Positions 25,750-36,883 of a stretch of DNA of 64,000 nt are shown in pieces; position 1 is the stretch's first letter; each line of letters opens with the position of its first letter. Made by a program: the position numbers and the translations under genes. Under the pieces are notes generated by a model. It was given only the letters and a program-made list of their open reading frames with translations, was not told the origin of the DNA and searched no databases. The DNA is from Marisediminitalea lipolytica (GTDB lineage Bacteria; Pseudomonadota; Gammaproteobacteria; Enterobacterales; Alteromonadaceae): NCBI RefSeq assembly GCF_001758465.1, contig NZ_MJIC01000014.1, positions 186,001-250,000 of the forward strand, read 5' to 3'.

Positions 25750-27228
25750 CTAAATCAGGCTCTTGCGTTGGTTAGACGGTGGAATCGACAGTGATTCCCG
25801 GTATTTTGCTATTGTTCGCCGGGCAACTTTTATGCCTTGGTCAGCCAACAATTGAGCAATTTTGCTGTCGCTTAGTGGTTTACTGGGCTTCTCTGCGGCA
25901 ACCAGTTTTTTTATTAAGGCGCGGATCGCTGTAGAAGAACACTCTCCGCCTGACTCAGTGGCCACGTGACTGGAGAAGAAATACTTCAGTTCAAAAATAC
26001 CGCGCGGGGTATGCATGTATTTTTGTGTGGTCACCCGCGAAATCGTGGATTCATGCATATCCACCATCTCGGCAACGTCATTGAGGACCATTGGTTTCAT
26101 CATTTCCGGGCCGTGTTCAAAAAAGCCCATCTGTTGTTGCACAATACAGTTAGCCACTTTCAGCAGTGTTTCATTGCGTGATTCCAGGCTCTTAATAAAC
26201 CATTTGGCTTCCTGCATATGCGAACGGATAAATTGCGAATCAGAACTGTTACGGGCCTGACGGCTCATTGCAGCATATTGCTGATTTACGCTTAATTTTG
26301 GCAGGCTGTCGGGATTCAGTTCTACTATCCAACGGCCTTTCTTCTTAGTTACCGACACATCCGGAATAACATACTCTGGCTCCTGCGTGATCAGCGCACT
26401 GCCCGGACGAGGATTAAGGGTTTGCAATAACCGCATGGCTTCACGCAAATCGTCTTCTTTCAGACGAGATTTACGCATCAGCGTTCGGTAGTCTTTGCTA
26501 CCCAGCAGATCGGCATATTCCTCAATCAGGATTTTCGCTTCGTTTAACCATGGGGTATCCGGAGCAAATTGTTTAAGCTGAACCAGAAGGCACTCCTGCG
26601 GTGTGCGTGAGCCTGAACCAATCGGGTCGAACATCTGAATGCGTTTAAGTACGCATTCTACTTCGTCAACCTCAACCGGCTCTTCCATATCTTCAGTATT
26701 GACGCTCTGCAGGATATCTTCAACTGTAACCGTTAAATATCCTGACTCGTCGATAGAATCGATAATGGCAATAGCAATCGCCCGGTCAATGTCACTGAAG
26801 GGAGTCAGACGCATTTGCCACAACAGATGGTCCTGAATGTTATCGGTGGTTTCGCCCTGGAAAACCTGCTCATCTTCAGAGGAAGACGGGCCCGGTGCGG
26901 GGGCAGATGAGGCCGAGTAATATTCATCCCAGGTACTGTCGATAGGCAGTTCGTCAGGCAGCTCGTTTTTTTCCAGCGCCTCGTTGGTGTCCATCTGGGT
27001 ATCACTGCTGGCAGTGGCTGCCGCATCGGCTTCTGCGTCCAGATTGCTTTTTTCAATGGCGTCGTGATCGCCTGAGTCATCTACTTCAAGCAGCGGATTA
27101 GAGTCGAGCGCTTCCTGGATTTCCTGCTGTAAATCCAGGGTAGAAAGTTGCAGCAGTTTAATCGCCTGCTGCAATTGTGGCGTCATTGTGAGTTGTTGAC
27201 TAAATTTGAGCTGTAAAGATGGTTTCAT
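25750..27228 (-). CDS. rpoN: RNA polymerase sigma-54 factor
   Basis: The 492-residue protein has Region I rich in Gln ([17 protein letters not shown], 4-20), a long acidic Region II (about 50-125), the core-binding domain, the HTH, and the RpoN box [10 protein letters not shown] near the C-terminus that contacts the -24 element. It recognises -24/-12 promoters and needs AAA+ activators. It heads the rpoN-hpf-ptsN-rapZ-ptsO run and lies 67 bp after lptB. Confidence 0.97.
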   Translation of the reverse strand: MKPSLQLKFSQQLTMTPQLQQAIKLLQLSTLDLQQEIQEALDSNPLLEVDDSGDHDAIEKSNLDAEADAAATASSDTQMDTNEALEKNELPDELPIDSTWDEYYSASSAPAPGPSSSEDEQVFQGETTDNIQDHLLWQMRLTPFSDIDRAIAIAIIDSIDESGYLTVTVEDILQSVNTEDMEEPVEVDEVECVLKRIQMFDPIGSGSRTPQECLLVQLKQFAPDTPWLNEAKILIEEYADLLGSKDYRTLMRKSRLKEDDLREAMRLLQTLNPRPGSALITQEPEYVIPDVSVTKKKGRWIVELNPDSLPKLSVNQQYAAMSRQARNSSDSQFIRSHMQEAKWFIKSLESRNETLLKVANCIVQQQMGFFEHGPEMMKPMVLNDVAEMVDMHESTISRVTTQKYMHTPRGIFELKYFFSSHVATESGGECSSTAIRALIKKLVAAEKPSKPLSDSKIAQLLADQGIKVARRTIAKYRESLSIPPSNQRKSLI

Positions 27229-27295
27229 CTACTTCTGTTCTAAACGCCTTGCTTATTGTTAATAAAGACAATACAGGTTTGTCTGATGTTCTTAA

Positions 27296-28021
27296 CTATA
27301 GCCTGAATTGCTCACCCAGGTATACATCCTTCACTTTTTGATTACTTAAAACCTGTTCCGCGGTGCCCTGGGCAATCAGTTCGCCCTGGCTGACAATATA
27401 GGCTTTTTCGCACACGTCCAGTGTTTCTCTGACGTTGTGGTCTGTAATCAGAATGCCAATACCACGATCGCGCAGGTGTTGTATGATCTTCTTTATATCA
27501 TTAACCGAAATCGGGTCAACTCCTGCAAAGGGTTCATCGAGCAAAATAAATTTAGGGTTAGCGGCCAGTGCCCGGGCAATTTCTACCCGCCGGCGCTCAC
27601 CACCCGATAAACTCATCCCTGTACTATTACGTATATGGTTAATATTAAATTCGTCAAGTAGTGCATCGGCTTCATTTTGCCGTTGCGTCGCAGTCAGGTC
27701 TTTACGAGTTTGTAATATTGCCATGATATTATCAAAAACGCTTAACTTTCTGAAAATAGAGGCTTCCTGGGGTAAATAGCCGATACCGTTGCGCGCGCGC
27801 TCATGCATCGGCTGGCGGGTTAAATCCATATCGTCGATACGAATATCCCCCTTATCCAGGCTAACTAAGCCAACAATCATGTAAAACGTAGTGGTTTTGC
27901 CCGCACCGTTAGGACCCAGCAGGCCTACGATCTGACCGGCAGAAACTTCTACGCTGACATCCCTGACAACCTGCCGGGACTTATAAGACTTCGCTAAGTG
28001 TTTGGCAGTCAGGGTGGTCAT
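27296..28021 (-). CDS. lptB: LPS export ABC transporter ATP-binding protein LptB
   Basis: LptB powers extraction of LPS from the inner membrane by LptFG. The 241-residue ATPase has Walker [10 protein letters not shown], the signature [16 protein letters not shown] and Walker [15 protein letters not shown]. Its start overlaps the lptA stop by 4 bp (ATGA), so the two are translationally coupled. Confidence 0.97.
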   Translation of the reverse strand: MTTLTAKHLAKSYKSRQVVRDVSVEVSAGQIVGLLGPNGAGKTTTFYMIVGLVSLDKGDIRIDDMDLTRQPMHERARNGIGYLPQEASIFRKLSVFDNIMAILQTRKDLTATQRQNEADALLDEFNINHIRNSTGMSLSGGERRRVEIARALAANPKFILLDEPFAGVDPISVNDIKKIIQHLRDRGIGILITDHNVRETLDVCEKAYIVSQGELIAQGTAEQVLSNQKVKDVYLGEQFRL

Positions 28022-28578
28022 TCGTTGTCGTTATCCTGTTGGTCGTCCTGATTTTCCTCAGCTTCTTCGCGGACTGATTCGATATCCTCAAAACTAAACA
28101 CGGTGCGCACGCGGCCTTCGCCACTGCCATCGCCGGTGGCTTTAAGCTGTTCTTTATCCATGTCGTAAACAATGGTTTCGCCCTTAACCACACTGGTATT
28201 CTGATTAAGCTCGGCGTCGCCACTGAGTGAAATAGTACGGTTTGCCACTTCGTAACGAATTTCAAAAGCGCGGGCTTCAACTACCCGGCCATCGTCCAGC
28301 GTCTGGCTGTAAACTGCCGGCTTGCCGGTAGCAATAAAGACTTCTTTGCCTTTACCTCCGCCTGCTTCGACTTCTACGCGGTCGGCCTGAATACTTAGCG
28401 TGCCCTGGGTGACCTGCACGTTATCAATCAGAATAGACTTTTTATTTTTGCCATCCAGAAACTGCGATTCAGAAAATACTTCGATATCTTTTTTAAAGTC
28501 TGACTTGGCCGCCAATACCAACGCCGGCGAAACTGCCAGGGTAAGGCTAGTTAGCAGGGGAATAAGTCGTTTGTACAT
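28018..28578 (-). CDS. lptA: Periplasmic LPS transport protein LptA
   Basis: LptA forms the periplasmic bridge that carries LPS from LptC to LptD. The 186-residue precursor has a signal peptide ending near LVLAA. An OstA-like beta-jellyroll follows ([20 protein letters not shown]). The C-terminal tail is acidic and Gln/Asp-rich ([13 protein letters not shown]). The start lies inside the 3' end of lptC (32-bp overlap). Confidence 0.94.
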   Translation of the reverse strand: MYKRLIPLLTSLTLAVSPALVLAAKSDFKKDIEVFSESQFLDGKNKKSILIDNVQVTQGTLSIQADRVEVEAGGGKGKEVFIATGKPAVYSQTLDDGRVVEARAFEIRYEVANRTISLSGDAELNQNTSVVKGETIVYDMDKEQLKATGDGSGEGRVRTVFSFEDIESVREEAEENQDDQQDNDNE

Positions 28579-29110
28579 GTTGATTTAACTCATAAGTTTT
28601 ATTCAGTAGGTTGGCGCGAAGTCCGTTACTTAAAATTAGGAAGTCAGGCCCCGAGATTTCCACATTGGCGTCAGACACCATGGTTTGTTCGTCTAAATCA
28701 ATTTCCAGGTAATCGGTGGTTACCCGCTGCACAAAATCAGCCTGATTTTCACTCACAATAATAACGTTGTTTTCTAACTGTATCATATTGTTATCATACA
28801 GCGTGCCTTCATCGGCCACCACCTGCCACGGCGGTTCGCCGGATTCCTGGTAAATGGTGTACTGCGGGGCCGAAAATAACACAAAGCCCAGTTGCTCATA
28901 GTTTTCCATGGTCGACGAAAACACCTGGTGCACCCGCTGACCGGACTCATTGTACAATGTGGTGGTAAGATTGCGTGCTTTATATGATGGCGTAATGGCC
29001 AGAATGTCTTCGTCGGGTGTGATCAAAGGCTCTTCAGACATAAATGTGGGTATGTACAGCAAGGATGCAAGAATAAATAAGCTGGCAATACTTAGGCCGA
29101 CTTTATTCAT
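28547..29110 (-). CDS. lptC: LPS export protein LptC
   Basis: A 187-residue bitopic inner-membrane protein that receives LPS from LptBFG. It has one N-terminal transmembrane helix (about 4-22) and a periplasmic OstA-like domain with YESGEPPWQVVADEG-type spacing and the C-terminal strand segment SNGLRANLLNKTYEL. It overlaps kdsC by 4 bp and lptA by 32 bp. Confidence 0.92.
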   Translation of the reverse strand: MNKVGLSIASLFILASLLYIPTFMSEEPLITPDEDILAITPSYKARNLTTTLYNESGQRVHQVFSSTMENYEQLGFVLFSAPQYTIYQESGEPPWQVVADEGTLYDNNMIQLENNVIIVSENQADFVQRVTTDYLEIDLDEQTMVSDANVEISGPDFLILSNGLRANLLNKTYELNQHVQTTYSPAN

Positions 29111-29661
29111 ACACTGGCTCCTAAAATGCCACTTAAAGCGTTATTCGCTTGCAGCAAGGTATCACAAATTTCGCGCACGGCACCAAAACCACCGGGTAAG
29201 GTGGTGATCCAGTCAGCCTGCTGCAGCACCTGAGGATGGGCATCTTTTACTGCAATCTTTATCCCGCAGTGACGATACATCCCGGTATCCGGCATGTCGT
29301 CGCCCACAGCGGCAACCTGATCTGCCGTCAGATCAAGCTCGCTCATTAGCGCTTGCAGCGCATCGGCTTTGTTTTCTTCACCCTGAATAATATGCGATAC
29401 CTGTAAAGAGGTCATTCTGTCGGCCACAATTTTTGAGCGTCGGCCGGTGATTACGGCAACCTGAATCCCGGCGTTAACGAGTGCTTTTACACCATAACCA
29501 TCGCGGGTATGAAAAGCTTTTAACTCTTCGCCCTGATTACCCAGATAAATACGGCCATCAGAAAACACCCCATCCACGTCACAGACCAGCAGTTTAATGT
29601 GCTTTAGCTGAACATAAAATGAAGAGGGGAGTTCAGTGTATAAAGTGGCAACCATAGTCAT
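29107..29661 (-). CDS. kdsC: 3-deoxy-manno-octulosonate-8-phosphate phosphatase
   Basis: KdsC dephosphorylates Kdo-8-P to Kdo, the core sugar of LPS. The 184-residue HAD-family enzyme has the nucleophile motif DVDGVFSDG, a second motif VITGRRS, and GDDMPDTGMYRHCG with the Mg-binding Asp. It shares one base with the kdsD stop and overlaps lptC by 4 bp. An alternative Met at residue 3 is possible. Confidence 0.94.
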   Translation of the reverse strand: MTMVATLYTELPSSFYVQLKHIKLLVCDVDGVFSDGRIYLGNQGEELKAFHTRDGYGVKALVNAGIQVAVITGRRSKIVADRMTSLQVSHIIQGEENKADALQALMSELDLTADQVAAVGDDMPDTGMYRHCGIKIAVKDAHPQVLQQADWITTLPGGFGAVREICDTLLQANNALSGILGASV

Positions 29662-30647
29662 TACAGCACTCCGGCTTTGAGCAACATATGCATATTAAAC
29701 GCGCCAACAGGACGCTGGTTATCATCTACTACCAGCAGGGCAGTAATTTTATATCGTTCCATTAAATTAAGCGCTTCGACCGCCAGTTCTCCGCTACGGG
29801 AAGTTTTACAGTTTCTGGTCATTACCTGTTCGACGCGGGTGTTGTGGATATCCAGCCGTTCATCCAGCAGGCGTCTCAGGTCGCCATCGGTGAAAACGCC
29901 CAGCAGCTTTTGCTCGTCATCAACAATACCGGTTAATCCCAGCCCTTTGCGGGAGACTTCCAGCAAGGCGTCAGACACCGTAGCCTGTTTGGATACCAGT
30001 GGAATATCATCGCCGCTCAACATGATATCGGCCACTGTAAGTAACAGTTTGCGACCCAGGCTGCCACCGGGGTGGGACAGGGCAAAATCGTCTGAGGTAA
30101 AACCGTTGGCATCCAGTAACGCTACCGCCAGCGCATCTCCCATAACCAGGGTTACGGTGGTGCTGGTGGTCGGGGCTAGTCCCAGGGTGCAGGCTTCCTG
30201 CTCAACACCAATATCCAGAGTGACGTCAGCGTATTTGCCCAGCGTACTGTCGGGACGATTGGTCATGGCAATCACCGGCACATTCAGCCGTTTTACCACG
30301 GGTAATAAATTAATTAATTCGCCGGTTTCGCCCGAATTAGAAATGGCCAGCAATATATCGTTGCTACCGAGCATGCCCAGGTCGCCGTGGTTGGCTTCGC
30401 CTGGATGCATAAAAAAGGCGGGAGTACCGGTGCTAGCAAAGGTTGCCGCAATTTTATTGCCAATATGGCCCGATTTGCCCATCCCGCTTACCACCACTTT
30501 ACCCTGGCAGTTTTTCAGCAGCTCACAGGCCTGGATAAATTGCGCGTCAAAGCGATCGCTCAGAGCGGCGATGGCGGCTTGTTCGATGCGGACAACCCGC
30601 TGAGCTGACTCGATGTAAGATTCTTGTTGTTGTGATGACTTTGACAT
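29661..30647 (-). CDS. kdsD: Arabinose-5-phosphate isomerase
   Basis: KdsD converts ribulose-5-P to arabinose-5-P, the first committed step to Kdo. The 328-residue protein has an N-terminal SIS domain (VVSGMGKSGHIGNKIAATFA, HPGEANHGDLGM) and two C-terminal CBS domains. The start at 30647 is preferred because it forms a TAATG overlap with the upstream antiporter; the longer frame from 30686 would run into that gene. Confidence 0.93.
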   Translation of the reverse strand: MSKSSQQQESYIESAQRVVRIEQAAIAALSDRFDAQFIQACELLKNCQGKVVVSGMGKSGHIGNKIAATFASTGTPAFFMHPGEANHGDLGMLGSNDILLAISNSGETGELINLLPVVKRLNVPVIAMTNRPDSTLGKYADVTLDIGVEQEACTLGLAPTTSTTVTLVMGDALAVALLDANGFTSDDFALSHPGGSLGRKLLLTVADIMLSGDDIPLVSKQATVSDALLEVSRKGLGLTGIVDDEQKLLGVFTDGDLRRLLDERLDIHNTRVEQVMTRNCKTSRSGELAVEALNLMERYKITALLVVDDNQRPVGAFNMHMLLKAGVL

Positions 30648-31621
30648 TAGGCAAATAACCAATACAGATAAACCAGATAGCAACAAAGCAGCACGGCTGC
30701 CTCACCACGGTTGATACGTCGGGTACCGCGGAAATTAAAACTAAACACTAATAATAGCAAGGTCAGGCCCAGCATCACCAGTGCGTCCCGATGGGCGGCA
30801 TTTTCGTCCAGTAATCCTGGCGCAATTAAGCCGGGCATACCTAACACGGCCAGCAAATTGAAGATGTTTGACCCAATCACATTGCCCAGCGCCAGATCAT
30901 CCTCACCTTTAAGCACACCGGCAACGCTGGCGGCTAATTCCGGCAGGCTGGTGCCAAGCGCAATAATGGTTAAACCAATAACCAGATCGCTCATTCCCAG
31001 GTACCGGGCGATATTAACGGCGGAGTCTACCATAAACTGGGCACTTACCGGCAATAGTACCAGGCCGGTAATAATCCAAAACGCGGCATGGCTTGTGGGG
31101 ACGGAGGAGGGGATCTCGTCGTTGGTCTCATCTATCAGCGGATCGCTTTTGTCCACTTGTAACGACATCCAGGCCATGCCGGCCAGCACGACTACAAATA
31201 ACACGCCTAAAACAACCCCTTCGGCAAACGATAGCTCACCATCGAACAAAAAATACACCGCCACAAGATTAATAGTGACTAACAGCGGGAATTCGCGTTT
31301 TAACGTAGAAGAGGATACCAATAACGGTTTAATCAGTGCGGTGATACCAAGAACCAGAGCAATGTTGGTGATGTTGGAACCCAACGCATTGCCCACTGCG
31401 GTATTGGGATTACCATTATACGAAGCGATAGCGGATACCACTATTTCTGGTGCAGAGGAGCCCATAGCCACAATAGTCAGCCCTATCATCATGGGAGAAA
31501 TTCCCACGTTTTTGGCCAGAGCAGAGGCGCCATAAACAAATTTGTCTGCACTCCAGCTAAGTACCGCGAGTCCGGCCAGAAAAATAGCAAGCTGTAATAT
31601 CACTGCAAAACCTGTATCCAT
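30647..31621 (-). CDS. yrbG: Calcium/sodium antiporter (YrbG/CaCA family)
   Basis: A 324-residue inner-membrane exchanger with two inverted repeats of about five helices. Each carries the alpha-repeat signature: GSSAPEIVVSAIAS and NALGSNITNIALVLG in the first, GTSLPELAASVAG and NVIGSNIFNLLAVLG in the second. It heads the kdsD-kdsC-lptCAB transcript, a position conserved in enterics. Confidence 0.93.
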   Translation of the reverse strand: MDTGFAVILQLAIFLAGLAVLSWSADKFVYGASALAKNVGISPMMIGLTIVAMGSSAPEIVVSAIASYNGNPNTAVGNALGSNITNIALVLGITALIKPLLVSSSTLKREFPLLVTINLVAVYFLFDGELSFAEGVVLGVLFVVVLAGMAWMSLQVDKSDPLIDETNDEIPSSVPTSHAAFWIITGLVLLPVSAQFMVDSAVNIARYLGMSDLVIGLTIIALGTSLPELAASVAGVLKGEDDLALGNVIGSNIFNLLAVLGMPGLIAPGLLDENAAHRDALVMLGLTLLLLVFSFNFRGTRRINRGEAAVLLCCYLVYLYWLFA

Positions 31622-32219
31622 GTAAAGGTTTATTCTCGCAAAAAAAGCATGCTATGCCTATGTTTTGCATGTTAGAAATCAGCAGCAATTAAAGCAGGAA
31701 TACCAACTGATGATGAATCGGATTAGTGCTCTGAATGGATGTTGAAAACCTCTCAATTGAGTAAAGCAGGTGTGCTGAAGTCCTATCGTCAGGGAACAAT
31801 TGCTTGTGTAGAGTGTCGGAGTTTATAACGTTAAAATTTAAAGCGGATTTAATAACCTTTTGATTATTTTATTAATTATTTAGGGATGTTCTGGTTATTA
31901 AATATACCTACATGAATGTATGTTATTTTCTTATACTATGGTAGTATTTCAATTTAGTGATTGGTGCCAGCCAAAGCATTTACCTGACGAGGTTAATTCG
32001 ACAATATCGAATAATCCGATTAGGTAATTATAACGGATTATTGGTATATAAAACGGGATAATAAAAAACTAATATACTTCACTTGTGTTATAAATTGTAA
32101 CCTTTTCGGTTTAGGTGGTTTACGATAATCAGCTTACAATGAGACCGTTAGAGATAAACCGGTGACAACTCAGCAGGCCTGCCGCACAGGGCAGACCAGC
32201 ACAGGAAATGCAAAGTAAT
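31622..32219. other. Long AT-rich intergenic region between divergent yrbG and mlaF
   Basis: Nearly 600 bp without a credible gene. It should carry promoters for the LPS-transport transcript (minus) and the Mla operon (plus). One inverted repeat is evident: AATAATCCG (32010-32018) and CGGATTATT (32034-32042) with a 15-bp spacer. No -35/-10 pair was assigned with confidence. Confidence 0.5.
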
Positions 32220-33020
32220 ATGGACTATTTAGTCAACGTAAAAAATATGACTTTTTCCCGTGGGGAACGCGTTATTTATGACGGGATTTCTCTGCGTGTA
32301 CCGAAAGGCAAAATTACTGCGGTTATGGGCCCCAGCGGCATAGGTAAAACCACGCTGCTCAGATTAATCGGGGGCCAGTTGCTCCCCGACAGCGGTGACA
32401 TTACCTTTGCTGGTGAGTCGATTCCGTCGATGAGTCGTAAATCCCTTTATCATACCCGCCGTCGCATGAGCATGTTGTTTCAGAGTGGCGCACTATTTAC
32501 CGATATGAGTGTGTTTGACAACGTGGCATTCCCGCTGCGTGAACACACCAAATTATCAGAGTCCATTATCGCTACCATTGTTGCGCTTAAGTTACAGGCG
32601 GTGGGATTACGCGGTGCTGCGCACCTTATGCCCAGTGAGCTGTCTGGTGGTATGGCCCGCCGTGCGGCACTGGCCCGGGCAATTGCTCTGGATCCGGACC
32701 TGATCATGTACGATGAACCTTTTGCCGGACAGGATCCTATATCCATGGGCGTACTGGTAAAACTGATCCGCGAACTGAATGATGCGTTAGACCTTACCAG
32801 CATTGTGGTTACCCATGATGTTACCGAAGTGCTGACCATTGCCGACTATATTTATATTCTTGCCGATCAGCGCGTTATTGGTGAAGGAACCTCGGAACAA
32901 ATTAAAAACAGTGACTCAGAACTGGTTCAACAGTTCCTGCAGGGGAAAGCCGATGGTCCGGTACCATTTCATTACCCGGCAGAAGATCTGCGCTCAGCAT
33001 TTTTAGGAGAAAGCGATTGA
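32220..33020 (+). CDS. mlaF: Phospholipid transport ABC ATPase MlaF
   Basis: MlaF drives the MlaFEDB complex that keeps phospholipids out of the outer leaflet. The protein is 266 residues from the ATG at 32220; an upstream ATG at 32208 is only 1 bp after AGGA, so 32220 is the better spaced start. It has Walker [12 protein letters not shown], signature [16 protein letters not shown] and Walker [14 protein letters not shown]. It overlaps mlaE by 4 bp. Confidence 0.95.
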   Translation: MDYLVNVKNMTFSRGERVIYDGISLRVPKGKITAVMGPSGIGKTTLLRLIGGQLLPDSGDITFAGESIPSMSRKSLYHTRRRMSMLFQSGALFTDMSVFDNVAFPLREHTKLSESIIATIVALKLQAVGLRGAAHLMPSELSGGMARRAALARAIALDPDLIMYDEPFAGQDPISMGVLVKLIRELNDALDLTSIVVTHDVTEVLTIADYIYILADQRVIGEGTSEQIKNSDSELVQQFLQGKADGPVPFHYPAEDLRSAFLGESD

Positions 33021-33793
33021 ACTGGATACAACAAACCGGTCGCCATACGCTGGAATGGGTAGCAGCCGGAGGCCGCGCAGGATTAATGTTATTTGGCGCG
33101 CTGGTTGCCGCACCGAGTGTGAAAAACATTCCGCTGACAATTCGCCAGCTTTATGTGGTAGGTGTGCAGTCGCTGGCCATTATCATCGTGTCTGGCTTGT
33201 TTATAGGTATGGTAATGGCGTTGCAAGGCTATACCATACTGACGGATTACGGTGCAGAAGGCAGTCTGGGGCCGATGGTGGCTTTATCCCTGCTGCGAGA
33301 ATTAGGGCCGGTGGTTACGGCATTACTGTTCGCCGGTCGCGCTGGTTCGGCACTGACTGCCGAAATCGGTCTGATGAAAGCCACAGAGCAGCTCAGCAGC
33401 CTGGAAATGATGGCGGTGGATCCACTGCGCCGGGTAGTAGCGCCGCGCTTTTGGGCTGGCATGATGGCCATGCCCATGCTGGCGCTGATTTTTTCTGCCG
33501 TGGGTATTTTAGGCGGACATTTAGTGGGTGTTGACTGGTTAGGCGTAGACGCCGGCAGTTACTGGTCAATTATGCAGGCAACGGTAGATTGGGACAAAGA
33601 CGTAGTGAATGGCGTAATAAAAAGCCTTGTTTTTGCCCTGGTTGTCACCTGGATTGCCATATTTAAAGGTTATGATTCGATGCCAACCTCAGAAGGCATC
33701 AGTCAGGCAACCACGCAAACCGTGGTGTTTTCGTCATTGGCTGTATTAGGGTTGGACTTCGTGCTCACCGCCCTGATGTTTGGTATTGAATAA
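33017..33793 (+). CDS. mlaE: Phospholipid transport permease MlaE
   Basis: A 258-residue permease of the DUF140 family with about five membrane helices. Typical blocks are [34 protein letters not shown] and [12 protein letters not shown]. It forms the membrane core of the Mla complex. It overlaps mlaF by 4 bp and lies 13 bp before mlaD. Confidence 0.95.
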   Translation: MNWIQQTGRHTLEWVAAGGRAGLMLFGALVAAPSVKNIPLTIRQLYVVGVQSLAIIIVSGLFIGMVMALQGYTILTDYGAEGSLGPMVALSLLRELGPVVTALLFAGRAGSALTAEIGLMKATEQLSSLEMMAVDPLRRVVAPRFWAGMMAMPMLALIFSAVGILGGHLVGVDWLGVDAGSYWSIMQATVDWDKDVVNGVIKSLVFALVVTWIAIFKGYDSMPTSEGISQATTQTVVFSSLAVLGLDFVLTALMFGIE

Positions 33794-33806
33794 GGGGGCA
33801 GGAGAG

Positions 33807-34277
33807 ATGAATCGGTATAAAACGGAATTAATGGTAGGTGTATTTGTCCTGATGACAGTTGCAGCACTGTTGCTACTGGCACTTAAAGTGGCGAATCAAA
33901 CCGTGGTGACAGACGGCGACACCTATACCTTATATGCCAAATTTGAAAACATTGGCGGTTTAAAAGTACGTTCGCCGGTTAAAGTGGGTGGCGTAACCAT
34001 AGGTCGCGTTAGCAGCATTAAACTGGATAAGGATGATTACAGCCCGGTGGTGGAGTTAACTATCCAGAGCGAGTACAACGAATTCCCGGAAACCAGTTCG
34101 GCGTCGATACTGACTTCTGGCTTACTGGGTGAGCAATATATCGGATTTGAACCCGGATTTACCATCGATGGGGTTGAAAACCTGGCTGACGGTGACTACG
34201 TGGAAGACACCAGCTCAGCGTTAGTGCTGGAAGAACTGATTGGTCAGTTTCTGTTCAGCCGCAATAGTGAAGAATAA
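33807..34277 (+). CDS. mlaD: Phospholipid transport MCE-domain protein MlaD
   Basis: A 156-residue inner-membrane protein that forms a hexameric ring in the periplasm. It has one N-terminal helix (TELMVGVFVLMTVAALLLLA) followed by an MCE domain with FENIGGLKVRSPVKVGGV. The ATG at 33807 has AGGAGAG upstream; the frame from 33780 would run into mlaE. Confidence 0.94.
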   Translation: MNRYKTELMVGVFVLMTVAALLLLALKVANQTVVTDGDTYTLYAKFENIGGLKVRSPVKVGGVTIGRVSSIKLDKDDYSPVVELTIQSEYNEFPETSSASILTSGLLGEQYIGFEPGFTIDGVENLADGDYVEDTSSALVLEELIGQFLFSRNSEE

Positions 34278-34339
34278 TGGCAGTCTGCCGGTCTTAGTTG
34301 TTAAACACCGCAGTGAATTGTCAGGTTAGGAGATAGAAG

Positions 34340-35026
34340 TTGAAAGCAAAATTAGCCGCATTTTTTACCGTACTGTTAATGGCCGTGATGCCAGTAAGTG
34401 CACAGGAATCACTGCCCGAGGTAAACACTCAGGATCCTTATAAAATGGTGGAACAGGTGGGTAATCACACCTTCGCAAGAATTAAGGCCGCGAAAGATGA
34501 CATCGCTAAGAATCCGGAAATTTTGCGTGAAATTATGGAGCAGGAATTACTGCCTTACATTGATTATCAGTACAGCGCCTTTAAAGTGCTGGGTAAGCAC
34601 TTTGATATGAAGAAAACCAGTAAGGAAACACTGATTGAGTATATCCGTGTGTTTCGCCAGTATCTGGTGACCACTTATGCAGCGGCGCTAAGCTACTACG
34701 ATGATCAGGAAGTGATTTTTTCACCGCCCAAGGATTTTGAGGGGGATAAAAATGTTACGGTGCGAGCGCTGATTCGTGACGGTGAACGCCCGGACATCGA
34801 TGTTGCCTTTAAAGTACGCAAGAGCGGTAAAGCTGACGACTGGAAAGCCTATGACATGGTGGCAGAAGGTATCAGTATGCTGCAAAACGAGATTAAGCAG
34901 TATGAGCCGGTAATGCGTACCGAGGGGATTGATAAAGTGATTGAAATTATGCGCGACCGCATTGCCAAGCCTATTCAGTTGCAATCGCTGGATGGTAAGT
35001 CCAAACAACAAGGTAGTGAAGAGTGA
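34340..35026 (+). CDS. mlaC: Periplasmic phospholipid-binding protein MlaC
   Basis: MlaC shuttles phospholipid between the outer-membrane MlaA and inner-membrane MlaD. The 228-residue precursor starts at TTG (34340), a rarer start, read as Met, with TTAGGAG upstream. A signal peptide ends near VSA (about 22), then the MlaC/Ttg2D fold with LLPYIDYQYSAFKVLGKHF and the tail ISMLQNEIKQYEPVMRTEGI. It overlaps mlaB by 4 bp. Confidence 0.93.
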   Translation: MKAKLAAFFTVLLMAVMPVSAQESLPEVNTQDPYKMVEQVGNHTFARIKAAKDDIAKNPEILREIMEQELLPYIDYQYSAFKVLGKHFDMKKTSKETLIEYIRVFRQYLVTTYAAALSYYDDQEVIFSPPKDFEGDKNVTVRALIRDGERPDIDVAFKVRKSGKADDWKAYDMVAEGISMLQNEIKQYEPVMRTEGIDKVIEIMRDRIAKPIQLQSLDGKSKQQGSEE

Positions 35027-35316
35027 GTGACAAGCAAGCAATCGAACTGACTGGTGCACTGGACCGCCACACCCTGAGTCAGGAGTGGTGGGCCTCGCTG
35101 GCTGCTGAACAACAGCAGCGACTGCGTGCTACAGGTCACTGTGAGTTCGATTTTAAGGCGGTAGAGCGGGTAGATAGCGCGGGTCTTGCCTGGACCTTAA
35201 ATGCGATTCGCGATGCAAATGCGCAAGGGGTTAAAATTACCTTGTGCAACCTGCCGGAAAAAATGCTTAAATTGGCCAATATCAGCGAACTCGACGACGT
35301 TTTGCCCGTCGCTTAA
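35023..35316 (+). CDS. mlaB: STAS-domain protein MlaB
   Basis: A 97-residue cytoplasmic STAS-domain protein that stabilises the Mla transporter. The key loop is DSAGLAWTL, with the Ser-containing motif of the family, and CNLPEKMLKLANISELDDVL forms the last helix. It overlaps mlaC by 4 bp and is followed 21 bp later by ibaG. Confidence 0.93.
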   Translation: MSDKQAIELTGALDRHTLSQEWWASLAAEQQQRLRATGHCEFDFKAVERVDSAGLAWTLNAIRDANAQGVKITLCNLPEKMLKLANISELDDVLPVA

Positions 35317-35337
35317 CCACCTTAGTGCTGGAGAGTC

Positions 35338-35595
35338 ATGGACACTAAAGAAATAGAAAGTTTATTAAAAGAAAAGCTCGATCTTGCCGAAGTTTACGTA
35401 AAGGGCGAAGGTTCGCACTTTACGGTTATTGCTGTCAGTGATGCCTTTGCCGAAATGAGCCGGGTTAAGCGTCAGCAAGCCGTTTATGCTCCCCTGAATG
35501 CGTTTATTGCCGATGGTTCTATGCACGCGGTTTCTATTAAAACTTTTACTGAAAAAGACTGGCAGCGCGAACGTCAGTTTAATCTGCCGCAATAA
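35338..35595 (+). CDS. ibaG: BolA-family iron-metabolism protein IbaG
   Basis: An 85-residue BolA-family protein with the single domain core GSHFTVIAVSDAF and MSRVKRQQAVYAPL, including the conserved His used for Fe-S binding with monothiol glutaredoxin. It sits between mlaB and murA as in other gammaproteobacteria, within the same operon. Confidence 0.93.
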   Translation: MDTKEIESLLKEKLDLAEVYVKGEGSHFTVIAVSDAFAEMSRVKRQQAVYAPLNAFIADGSMHAVSIKTFTEKDWQRERQFNLPQ

Positions 35596-35613
35596 ACCAC
35601 GCAGGATTCATCA

Positions 35614-36876
35614 GTGGATAAACTCATTATTAAAAAAAGTCCGCCGCTGAGTGGCGAGGTGGTTATTTCTGGTGCCAAAAATGCCGCTCTGCCACTATTG
35701 ATGACCAGCTTGCTTACGGCGCAGCCATGTCGCTACAGCAATGTACCTAATTTAAAGGATATCAGTACCACCAAAGCTTTGTTAAAAGATTTAGGGGTAG
35801 GCGTAGAGCAGCAGGATATCAATACCGTATTGTTGCATGCCGCCGAGTTAACCAGCGACACCGCAACTTATGATTTAGTGCGCACCATGCGTGCTTCTAT
35901 CCTTGTTTTGGGGCCCTTACTGGCCAGGCTTGGCAAAGCCAATGTCTCTTTACCCGGTGGTTGCGCCATTGGTGCCCGCCCGGTCAACCTTCACCTTGAA
36001 GGGCTGGAAAAAATGGGCGCGGTGATCAGCGTAGACGAAGGTTATGTGCGCGCCAGCGTAGATGGCCGTTTGCAAGGCGCTCGCATTTTTATGGATATCG
36101 TTAGTGTCGGGGCAACCGAAAACCTGATGATGGCCGCAGCCCTGGCTGAAGGCGAAACCATTATAGAAAATGCCGCCCGCGAACCTGAGATCGTCGACCT
36201 GGCGAATTGTCTTAATAGCATGGGAGCACGAATTTCCGGCGCTGGTACCGACAAAATTCGTATCCACGGTGTCGAGGCACTGAATGGCTGCGATTATGCG
36301 GTCTTACCCGATCGCATCGAAACCGGCACTTACCTGGTTGCAGCCGCGGTCACTGGTGGCCATATAAAGTGTGTAAATGCAGCACCAGAAACACTTGATG
36401 CGGTGTTATCCAAGCTGCAACAAGCCGGGGCAGAAATCACCACAGGTAAAGACTGGATTGAATTGGATCGCCGTAACACGCCGCTGCAGGCAGTGAAGGT
36501 GAAAACCGCACCACATCCGGGATTTCCTACCGATATGCAGGCCCAGTTTGTGGCACTTAATGCGGTAGCCAAAGGAACCGGCGTGATCACCGAAACTATT
36601 TTCGAAAATCGCTTTATGCATGTGCCGGAATTGCAAAGAATGGGCGCTGAAATTGCGCTGGAGACTAACAGTGCGGTCAGCAAAGGCGAATCTGTGCTCA
36701 AAGGGGCGCCGGTAATGGCAACTGATCTGAGAGCATCAGCGAGTCTGATTATTGCCGGTTTGGTTGCCGAGGGCGAAACCCATATCAGCCGTATCTACCA
36801 TCTCGACAGAGGCTATGAATCCATTGAGCATAAGCTGGGTGGCTTAGGTGCAGTTGTCGCCCGGGTCAGCGAATAA
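35614..36876 (+). CDS. murA: UDP-N-acetylglucosamine 1-carboxyvinyltransferase
   Basis: MurA starts peptidoglycan synthesis by adding enolpyruvate to UDP-GlcNAc. The 420-residue protein starts at GTG (35614). C117 in [12 protein letters not shown] is the catalytic cysteine and fosfomycin target. K22/N23 ([11 protein letters not shown]) belong to the substrate-binding region. The C-terminus has [13 protein letters not shown]. It is the last gene of the Mla-ibaG-murA operon. Confidence 0.97.
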   Translation: MDKLIIKKSPPLSGEVVISGAKNAALPLLMTSLLTAQPCRYSNVPNLKDISTTKALLKDLGVGVEQQDINTVLLHAAELTSDTATYDLVRTMRASILVLGPLLARLGKANVSLPGGCAIGARPVNLHLEGLEKMGAVISVDEGYVRASVDGRLQGARIFMDIVSVGATENLMMAAALAEGETIIENAAREPEIVDLANCLNSMGARISGAGTDKIRIHGVEALNGCDYAVLPDRIETGTYLVAAAVTGGHIKCVNAAPETLDAVLSKLQQAGAEITTGKDWIELDRRNTPLQAVKVKTAPHPGFPTDMQAQFVALNAVAKGTGVITETIFENRFMHVPELQRMGAEIALETNSAVSKGESVLKGAPVMATDLRASASLIIAGLVAEGETHISRIYHLDRGYESIEHKLGGLGAVVARVSE

Positions 36877-36883
36877 GCCCGGT